Program-made: the position numbers and the translations under genes
Notes under the pieces: model-generated
Told to the model about the DNA's origin: nothing
Databases searched by the model: none
Seen by the model: the letters and a program-made list of their open reading frames with translations, nothing else
Part shown: piece after piece, positions 54,843 through 64,000 of the stretch
How positions within the stretch are numbered: the stretch's first letter is position 1
How the letters are laid out: each line of letters begins with the position of its first letter
NCBI GenBank assembly: GCA_024280855.1
Contig: JAJRPG010000093.1
Coordinates: forward strand, 46,705 to 110,704
Reading direction: 5' to 3'
Length of the DNA: 64,000 nucleotides
From: Planctomycetota bacterium
GTDB lineage: Bacteria > Planctomycetota > Phycisphaerae > UBA1845

Positions 54843-55489
54843 TTTGCGATCGCAACTGCAAGTGAGGAGAATGAGCGATCAGACGCTTCGACTGCGGGCT
54901 TAATACCCATATCGCGCAGCGTTGAAGTCGTCGAAGGACCGATGCTAGCGTACGGTAGGTTGATCAGCCCAACAGCGCGTGCGGCGGAAGCACTCGCTAT
55001 CGCAATTATGTCTATCTTCTCAGTGACTAACGGATTGACATCACGAGGCGTAGTTTCATAAAGCACCGGACAGTTGACCTCCGCATTACTCCACCTGCAT
55101 AGCGGCTTGGCTTGGGAGGATCTTGGATAGCATATTTTGGCGGATTGAATGTGTTGCTTAATATCTGCAAAAAGGCTTGTGGATGTGCCTTCTTTGGACA
55201 CAATCGCTACACGAAACCCAAGAGCTGTCGCTAGCTGTTGCGACACCTTGCCGACCACGGCTACACGAGGGATGCGATGTTGTGTGAGCCGTGCGACGCA
55301 TTCGATCGCAAAGGGGCTTGTGAGCACGAGCCAATCCTCTTTCCCGAGCGAATTGACTAACGAAATGTCGAAAATGTCGGACACTTGACGCTGTAACACG
55401 GGTTGCCACACGTCATGAAGGCCTACGGAACGCAGCGCCACGCACAGTGGTCCGTCCCTCTCTTCATCGCGTGTCACCCAGACTCTCAT
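54809..55489 (-). CDS. hemD: Uroporphyrinogen-III synthase
   Basis: 226 residues, a short but complete member. Family marks: MRVWVTRDEERDG start, WLVLTSPFAIECV, ASASAARAVG and the closing YASIGPSTTSTLRDMGI. Converts hydroxymethylbilane to uroporphyrinogen III. Last gene of the minus-strand hemL-hemC-hemD run, overlapping hemB tail to tail. Confidence 0.88.
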   Translation of the reverse strand: MRVWVTRDEERDGPLCVALRSVGLHDVWQPVLQRQVSDIFDISLVNSLGKEDWLVLTSPFAIECVARLTQHRIPRVAVVGKVSQQLATALGFRVAIVSKEGTSTSLFADIKQHIQSAKICYPRSSQAKPLCRWSNAEVNCPVLYETTPRDVNPLVTEKIDIIAIASASAARAVGLINLPYASIGPSTTSTLRDMGIKPAVEASDRSFSSLAVAIANYAKDSRQDRA

Positions 55490-55543
55490 CTTTATATTCC
55501 AAAACGAAATGGGCAGAATCGTAAGATGCTTGAGCGTATTACG

Positions 55544-56425
55544 TTACCCGAGCTGTCGAACTAGTCGGTCAGCCAACACTGTGCCTACTGCCTCCGCATC
55601 CTGACCGATCTCGATTCCAGTGGCCATGCGAGAACCGTCGTCGCTAAAAAGTTGTCCATGCAGTTCGATCGTAAGACCATCTAGTTTTGCCAGTGCGCCG
55701 ACGGGCACATGGCATCCTCCGCCAATCTGCCGCAGAAATGCCCGTTCTGCAGTAACGGTTTTTCGGGTAGGCGCATCATCGAGTAATGCAACAATATCCC
55801 TCGCCTCGCCATGATCTCGTGTCTGTATGGCTAACGCACCTTGTGCTGGTGCTGGTACAAACTTATCGGTGGGCAGGTCGATTCGGTTTGGTGTTTCGAT
55901 CGAAAGGCGTTTTAGTCCGGCCCCTGCCAGGACAACGCCATCAAGTTCCTCGGTTTGCAACTTAGCCACGCGTGTAGGCACGTTACCACGAATTTCTACA
56001 ATCTCTACATCACCAAGTTGGCGAAACTGAGCCGCTCGACGCGGACTGCTCGTACCGATCCGAAACCCCTTGGGAAGATGATAGAGATCTACCGTGTCAT
56101 GTGTAACAAGCGTGTCGTAGACGACCTCTCGAATTGGAATGGCTGCGATCGTCAAGCCTAGTGTCGTGGCGGTTTGCAGGTCTTTGTAGCTATGAACAGC
56201 TAGGTCGACCTCTTTATTTGAGATGGCCTGTTCTATTGCACCGACGAATCCACCCACCGGCCAGTTCGCATCGAACCTTTGTTGTGTAGCGAGGTCGCCG
56301 TGCGTCTTTATGATAACTCGAATGATTTCGATTCCCGGCTTGGCCGCTTGGAGTCGCTCGGTGACCCAGTTGGTTTGCCAGAGGGCGAGGTCGCTTCCAC
56401 GTGTGCCGATGCGTAGCGGTTTCAT
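55544..56425 (-). CDS. hemC: Hydroxymethylbilane synthase (porphobilinogen deaminase)
   Basis: 293 residues. Opens RIGTRGSDLALWQTNWV; DLAVHSYKDLQT carries the catalytic Asp, GTSSPRRAAQFR the substrate-binding arginines, and GGGCHVPVGALA the dipyrromethane-anchoring Cys. Overlaps hemL by 4 nt (ATGA). Confidence 0.96.
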   Translation of the reverse strand: MKPLRIGTRGSDLALWQTNWVTERLQAAKPGIEIIRVIIKTHGDLATQQRFDANWPVGGFVGAIEQAISNKEVDLAVHSYKDLQTATTLGLTIAAIPIREVVYDTLVTHDTVDLYHLPKGFRIGTSSPRRAAQFRQLGDVEIVEIRGNVPTRVAKLQTEELDGVVLAGAGLKRLSIETPNRIDLPTDKFVPAPAQGALAIQTRDHGEARDIVALLDDAPTRKTVTAERAFLRQIGGGCHVPVGALAKLDGLTIELHGQLFSDDGSRMATGIEIGQDAEAVGTVLADRLVRQLG

Positions 56426-57723
56426 GAGGATACTTTCGCGAAACTTTTTGATGCCGCAACTAGGACAGCGTCGATAGCGTCGTCATCATGTGCGGCCGAA
56501 ACAAACATGGCTTCATAACTAGAAGGTGGTAGCCAAACACTATGATCGAGCATCGCATGAAAGAATCGTGCAAACAACTCATGGTTGCACGCCCTGGCAT
56601 CATCGAAATTACAAACCCGTTTGGTTGAAAAGGCTAGACCAACCATCCCACCGGTATAGCCTGTTTGAATGGCAATGCCGGCTTGATTTGCAGCATCCGC
56701 AAGCCCTTCAGTCAAGCGTTTCGATTTCGCGGTTAGCGATTCGTAAAATCCAGGTTCGCGACATAAGCCAAGTGTTGAGATTCCTGCGGCCATGCCAACT
56801 GGATTTCCACTTAGTGTACCAGCCTGATAGACCTGCCCGAGCGGGCTTACCTGTTTCATCAATTCGGCTGATCCAGCGTATGCGGCGACCGGCATGCCGC
56901 CACCGATGACTTTTCCAAGACAAGTCAAATCGGGCCGAACGCCACATATATTCTGGAAGCCGCCCCATGCAGTACGAAACCCCGTCATCACCTCGTCGAA
57001 AATAAGCAGGCTACCGTGTTTGTCGCATAGCGATCTTAATCCAAGTAGAAAATCGTCTTGCGGCTCTACATATCCCATGTTTCCGGCGATAGGCTCAACG
57101 ATGATTGCGGCTACGTCGGTGCCTTGTTGATCGAGTACTTGCGAAACCGCTTGCAGGTCGTTGTATGGTGCTAGTAAGGTCGTATTTGCAAACGCCTCAG
57201 GCACGCCAGCCGAATCAGGTGAGCCAAAGGTCGCGGCACCAGACCCGGCAGCCACGAGCAATGAGTCCACGTGTCCATGGTAGCCGCCAAGAAACTTCAA
57301 TGTTTTGGTACGCCCTGTAGCGGCGCGTGCCAGCCGAAGCGCACTCATCGTCGCTTCGGTGCCGCTATTGACAAAACGCACCATGTCTATCGAAGGCAAG
57401 GCGTCGACAATGATTTCGGCCAGTTGTGTTTCGAGCGGGCAACAGGCACCAAAGCTGATCCCGTCAACCGCAGTGTCGGATACCGCTTTGATGACCTGAG
57501 GATGGGCGTGTCCGGCAATCGCAGGCCCCCAGCTTCCGACTAGGTCCACGTAACGGCAGTCGTCGACGTCATATACATAGGCACCTTGAGCACGTCGCAG
57601 AAACCGAGGATTACCGCCAACGGATCCAAAAGCCCTAACCGGGCTATTTACGCCTCCGGGCATAACCAGCTTCGCCGCGTTGAATAACTGCTCTGATTGA
57701 GCTTGTTGCTGGATTGTATGCAT
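56422..57723 (-). CDS. hemL: Glutamate-1-semialdehyde 2,1-aminomutase
   Basis: 433 residues, PLP-dependent. Opens with FNAAKLVMPGGVNSPVRAFG; LIFDEVMTGFR gives the PLP-contacting Asp; LGKVIGGGMPVAAY has the Schiff-base Lys; QAGTLSGNPVGMAAG follows. Makes 5-aminolevulinate from glutamate semialdehyde, so the C5 route is used together with the HemA half at 47433. First gene of the minus-strand run. Confidence 0.96.
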   Translation of the reverse strand: MHTIQQQAQSEQLFNAAKLVMPGGVNSPVRAFGSVGGNPRFLRRAQGAYVYDVDDCRYVDLVGSWGPAIAGHAHPQVIKAVSDTAVDGISFGACCPLETQLAEIIVDALPSIDMVRFVNSGTEATMSALRLARAATGRTKTLKFLGGYHGHVDSLLVAAGSGAATFGSPDSAGVPEAFANTTLLAPYNDLQAVSQVLDQQGTDVAAIIVEPIAGNMGYVEPQDDFLLGLRSLCDKHGSLLIFDEVMTGFRTAWGGFQNICGVRPDLTCLGKVIGGGMPVAAYAGSAELMKQVSPLGQVYQAGTLSGNPVGMAAGISTLGLCREPGFYESLTAKSKRLTEGLADAANQAGIAIQTGYTGGMVGLAFSTKRVCNFDDARACNHELFARFFHAMLDHSVWLPPSSYEAMFVSAAHDDDAIDAVLVAASKSFAKVSS

Positions 57724-58584
57724 GATAGTTACGTCTCGATCGGATTATACCTGTGCGTTAAGGTCGTATACGATTAAATCACAAACAGTAACAGACAATA
57801 CTCCAGCTCCCTATTAACAGGCCATTATGCCATATGGGGGCGTATCTGTCGCTCTATAAACTCTAGCAATCGGCGTGCCGTTGTCCATTCCAAATATAAT
57901 TACCCGGCCTAGAGTTGGTGTGATTTGAAGGGGATCGGGGTTTTTCGCGCAACGAATTTATATGTAGATCACGATGATTAGCATGCTCACTTGGCCAAGA
58001 ACATCAGTTGTTAAATATACGCGCAGATGAACACACCGGGTGGGGAAAGTCTCGAATACCGAGCGCGTGGTGTTCAAATATACAAATGCGTGCGAACACT
58101 AGGGGCAACGACTTACGACTCATCGTTTCTAATGTCGCATCGTTTTCATGAACGCATGCCAACCATGTCTGCTATTTTAATCGACATGTTTTTCGATCTT
58201 TCCACGACTATTGATGTCGACCTGGACGTGAGGCGATCCTTCGCGGCAGGGAAATTGGCTAAGGCTGTAGGTGATTTGTCGCGGGGAAGGTTTGTCCGCT
58301 ACGGTTGGCGTCGATCAATGGCTTGCGCGTTTCGTCATGCAATAGCATGACCTTCTTGACTGTTTTCAAAAAAGCATGGCTGATGATTAACTTCCTTTTT
58401 TCCTCTTCTGCAAAAAATAATCCGCGTAGCGGCATCAGTTAGCACCGCTACGCGGAGGGTTAATCATCAGGCGTCATTGCTTATCGACGCACTATTTCAT
58501 GACCGGGTTTGTACCGGCCGACCGCACTATCGCTTGGCCCCGTGCCTTTCTAGGAATAGGACACATGCGCCTCATCATTTTTGA
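57724..58584. other. Intergenic region right of the haem cluster
   Basis: About 860 bp. A 107-codon frame at 58027-58350 has no recognisable family or ribosome site and is not called. The only clear structure is the double inverted repeat at 58380-58470, the terminator of the minus-strand cytochrome gene. Confidence 0.45.
58380..58470 (-). terminator. Terminator with nested inverted repeats
   Basis: Inner 12-bp perfect stem TCCGCGTAGCGG/CCGCTACGCGGA (58421-58432 and 58445-58456), followed on the minus strand by T6 (complement of AAAAAA at 58412-58417). An outer 12-bp perfect pair CTGATGATTAAC/GTTAATCATCAG (58380-58391, 58459-58470) encloses it. It lies about 115 nt after the stop of the cytochrome gene. 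Confidence 0.8.
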
Positions 58585-61647
<3,063 letters not shown>

Positions 61648-62619
61648 AGCAAATCTCCTTGCAATACGGCCCCTCCTCGAAAGGCCCAGTTTTAGAAATG
61701 GAGGCTGAATGAAGTTGCATTCTGTTCGTACCTACCTCCGTCATTAATTCATACGATTAGTAAATGCTAATCTGCCTACGAAAGGAACATTGGACAACCG
61801 AAGATAGATCACACTTATTCAAGTACCTCGTAAGCCGCTCTCTAGTAAATCGCAGGCTATAGAATTTAGAGTGTCGTTGTAATGTCTCCGGTCATGGACC
61901 CTTGAGTAATGCGTGCATTCGCCGATGGAATATGTACCTCGCATCGACCCTTCTAATCTGTCCGATATAGAGGTAGGCAATCAGCGTACCAATTACACGA
62001 AATCAGTACGTCGTGATGATTGTCATTCAGTTGACACCCATTATTAGCTGCAAACAAACTAGAGTCCGCCCTGGAGAAGCTGAAATACAGTTGGGAATAA
62101 GGGAGGTTTTTCTAGGATATGAGAAGTTCGTAGCATTCATTCTCAGTCTTGGAAGTGACGTCGATTTAGTCTAACCTCGTTTGATCGACAGTTAGTAACG
62201 TGCAAATTTAATTCCCGTTTTGTGGCAGGGAGCGAACTCTTCCCTCCGCACATTGAGTACATGAAATCCGATGATAGTGCGCAGTGCTATCTGCCTAACC
62301 AAGATAGCATCCTTGAGTACGTGGCTATGTTAATAAATCAAAAAAAGTGTCTGTTTGGTGTCTGCCAGTCCATAAGTTCGCCGTAGGGTTAGTGTAATGT
62401 CACCCTACGCCAGTGTAATGCTTTGACAAACCCTGTTTCGAAGGCAAGAAAACGGTGTTTTTGGCATCTTAATGTATGTTTTCTAGCAGGACGTCCTCCC
62501 TTACAAGGAGAAAGTCACAGGCTCGAATCCTGTATCGCCCAATTTCAAAAAAGCAATAATGACAATAGCTTCGATCTGCTTAATAAATAGGTGACTGTCC
62601 CCTGTTGTTCTGTTGTTCA
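61648..62619. other. Long intergenic region, no gene seen
   Basis: About 970 bp without a plausible coding frame. The promoter of the cytochrome gene should be at its left end; a sigma54 GG-N10-GC pattern was looked for and not found. A tRNA-Val 3' remnant lies at 62495-62541. Confidence 0.5.
62495..62541 (+). pseudogene. tRNA-Val 3' remnant, possible old attachment site
   Basis: 47 bp matching the anticodon arm, T-arm and acceptor end of the tRNA-Val gene at 5123-5169 with three mismatches. It still includes CCTCCCTTACAAGGAG and ends TGTATCGCCCA. The 5' half of a tRNA is absent. Such 3' tRNA copies are normally left by integration of elements. It is longer than the 27-bp repeat of the element at 5-13 kb and differs from it, so it is from a separate event. 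Confidence 0.75.
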
Positions 62620-63114
62620 TTACAGCCCTTGCTTCTCCAAGAATACGCCCTTATCAACTTTCTGTAGAAACCTTTGATAGAAGAGAGGGTCTTCGATGGC
62701 AGCGACGGTTATCACTTCACCCTTGTTGTTCAGCATTTTGACTTGGAAGTTTACGCGAAGTCTCATGCCATCTTTAATTTCAGTGACGTTGACTGCGCAA
62801 TCTAGAATAGAATTTTTGCGCCATCGGCCATCGCGTCCTTTCCAAAACTTGGACCAGAACTCTTCGCCGCCCTTAGTAATATCTACCTCTTTAGTGGCAT
62901 GGATATAGCCTAAGTCCAAATTGGCCTGCTGTGGGATGTAAGATTCGTCTTGCAGTACGTTGAGGACTGATTTTAGTGCCCGCTTGGGGTCGTTAATATC
63001 GTAAGAACGAGTTTGCATTTGGCGCACTTGTAACTGCGTCATGACAACTTTTTGTTTTGCGCATGACGTGAGTAGCAACATAGCAACGCACGTGATAATG
63101 ACTATTCTTTTCAT
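62620..63114 (-). CDS. Hypothetical lipoprotein
   Basis: 164 residues. Signal peptide with lipobox (MLLLTSCAKQK). The mature part has the segment TRSYDINDPKRALKSVLNVL followed by DLGYIHATKEVD and a beta-rich end (GMRLRVNFQVKMLNNKGEVI). It recalls small outer-membrane-attached lipoproteins of unknown function; no family is assigned. It follows the BamE-like lipoprotein gene by 24 nt, so the two are probably co-transcribed. Confidence 0.75.
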   Translation of the reverse strand: MKRIVIITCVAMLLLTSCAKQKVVMTQLQVRQMQTRSYDINDPKRALKSVLNVLQDESYIPQQANLDLGYIHATKEVDITKGGEEFWSKFWKGRDGRWRKNSILDCAVNVTEIKDGMRLRVNFQVKMLNNKGEVITVAAIEDPLFYQRFLQKVDKGVFLEKQGL

Positions 63115-63138
63115 ATCGTTTTTGAACCTTTCAACTAT

Positions 63139-63585
63139 TTAGAATCTGCTTGAGTGATACGAGAAATCATTTACTTGGCCAGCTTTGTCGAACTTAATAA
63201 TTACCGTAAGTGTGCGTTGGCTAGTAGCTGATGCGCCGGATGAGGCGCTGTAACCTGCACCAATACCACCAAGTATTAATGAGCTTCCGGGTGTACCACC
63301 ACCACCGGCCATGCCACTGATGCCGCCAGAGTCGTTTGAGTAGGATGCCTCTGTGGCAATCTTGTCGTAAATCCAAGTTTCCGTCCCACCGGCATCTTTA
63401 GTCACAATGTTAGGAGAACCTAACGACGCAGCCACATCAGCCTGTGACATGCCATTGCTAATTTCTTTTTGAACGACACCGACCGTAAGCCGTTGCTCAC
63501 GTGAGGAATGCAGTCGAGCCGAGTGCTCTCCAGCAGACATGCACCCTGTAAGCATGCACAAAGTTAATACGTAGCAATATTTCAT
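63139..63585 (-). CDS. SmpA/OmlA (BamE)-like lipoprotein
   Basis: 148 residues; AAGGA site, lipobox (LCMLTGCMSAG). The core RLTVGVVQKEISNGMSQADV followed by AASLGSPNIV and ETWIYDK is the SmpA/OmlA pattern (two helices, then 'GxP' and a W-x-Y strand). A Gly/Ser-rich insertion (residues ~90-120) precedes the last strand. Family members bind other outer-membrane proteins; here the role is unknown. Confidence 0.75.
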   Translation of the reverse strand: MKYCYVLTLCMLTGCMSAGEHSARLHSSREQRLTVGVVQKEISNGMSQADVAASLGSPNIVTKDAGGTETWIYDKIATEASYSNDSGGISGMAGGGGTPGSSLILGGIGAGYSASSGASATSQRTLTVIIKFDKAGQVNDFSYHSSRF

Positions 63586-63784
63586 GATTTTTCCTTCCTA
63601 TTCATCTCACCAGCAATGCAAAAAGTGTATGCCGATTTCCTAAGACTCTGCCTTTCAAGCGAACTGTCAAAAAGCTATTCTAGCAAAACGGCGTTTGCGA
63701 TTCAAGGCCTTATGACTAGCAATATTGAGAAAACGCATACAACTTACGCGAACGGTGTTAATTAGTCGTCCCTGAAGACCCCCT

Positions 63785-64000
63785 CTACGCGGCGGGAGCA
63801 TAGTTGCGCCGGCGTCCGGTGAATGTTGTGATCAGTATTTGCCACTGCTGAATCAGCGAAAAAACAAGCCGCCTCGCCTTGCGACGGAGTAGGCCCAGTA
63901 GTTTTCTCAAGTTCGACCCGGCGGCGGCTAGCACCGTGTTGATCGCATCACCTGTCAGCCCTTTCAAAAAGCACCGACGCATGCGATGGTCGCTTTTCAA
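63785..64000 (-). CDS. IS5-type transposase, C-terminal part, cut by the window edge
   Basis: 71 residues, open to the right edge. KSDHRMRRCFLKGLTGDAIN then TVLAAAGSNLRKLLGLLRR is the typical end of IS5-group transposases (S/D-HRM-x-R-x-x-LKG, then N-x-x-LAAA-x-x-N-x-R-x-LL). The catalytic part and the upstream end of the IS lie beyond the window, so whether it is intact cannot be judged. Confidence 0.8.
   Translation of the reverse strand: MKSDHRMRRCFLKGLTGDAINTVLAAAGSNLRKLLGLLRRKARRLVFSLIQQWQILITTFTGRRRNYAPAA

Noticed and set aside
58027..58350. 107-codon frame between the haem cluster and the cytochrome gene
   Set aside because: No ribosome site, no recognisable domain and no coupling to neighbours.

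Overview
The window looks like chromosomal DNA of a planctomycete, probably of the Phycisphaerae or a related lineage. This is inference, based on a planctomycete-style dockerin/EF-hand tail (CDS at 38438), many long multihaem cytochromes, a fused ResB-CcsA cytochrome c maturation protein and a C5 haem pathway. Two tracts differ in composition: an AT-rich integrated element at 5.1-13.0 kb and a GC-rich metal-efflux block at 39.9-46.5 kb.

Layout. 0-5 kb: a GH26 glycosidase (5' end outside the window), an M16 peptidase pair whose active site seems split between two subunits, a membrane protein, and an AhpD-like peroxidase whose second active-site cysteine is a TGA codon followed by a hairpin, a likely selenoprotein. 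5.1-13.0 kb: tRNA-Val(UAC) used as attachment site by a 7.9 kb element with integrase, repeat-rich origin, primase/helicase, tandem small genes, a lone HK97-type major capsid protein and a small HTH protein; this resembles a capsid-carrying phage satellite. An IS transposase follows. 14.4-39.3 kb: an electron-transfer region with ResB-CcsA; an operon of NHL lipoprotein, pentahaem lipoprotein, beta-barrel candidate, NHL lipoprotein and 11/12-haem cytochrome; a tetrahaem protein; a histidine kinase/sigma54-activator pair co-transcribed with a secreted ResB-like protein and an 11-haem cytochrome; a pentahaem protein; and a 1719-residue NHL protein with 30 CxxCH motifs. Four good sigma54 (-24/-12) promoters precede the main units and one weaker candidate is present, so the two-component pair probably controls the set. 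39.3-46.5 kb: a heavy-metal RND efflux module next to broken insertion sequences. 47.4-57.7 kb: a complete protohaem pathway, with ferrochelatase fused to glutamyl-tRNA reductase, hemN, hemE, hemY and hemB on the plus strand converging on hemD, hemC and hemL. 58.6-61.6 kb: a six-haem cytochrome with a threefold Cys-rich repeat and a poly-Asp tail. 61.6-64 kb: a tRNA-Val 3' remnant, two small lipoproteins and a transposase fragment at the edge.

Working together: the haem cluster supplies haem, ResB-CcsA attaches it, and seven proteins with 72 canonical CxxCH motifs, plus four CX3CH/CX4CH variants, carry electrons, perhaps across the outer membrane through the beta-barrel/NHL/cytochrome operon. 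The selenoprotein, the capsid-bearing element, the hemH-hemA fusion, the sigma54 regulon and the stand-alone ResB-like protein are the most unusual items.
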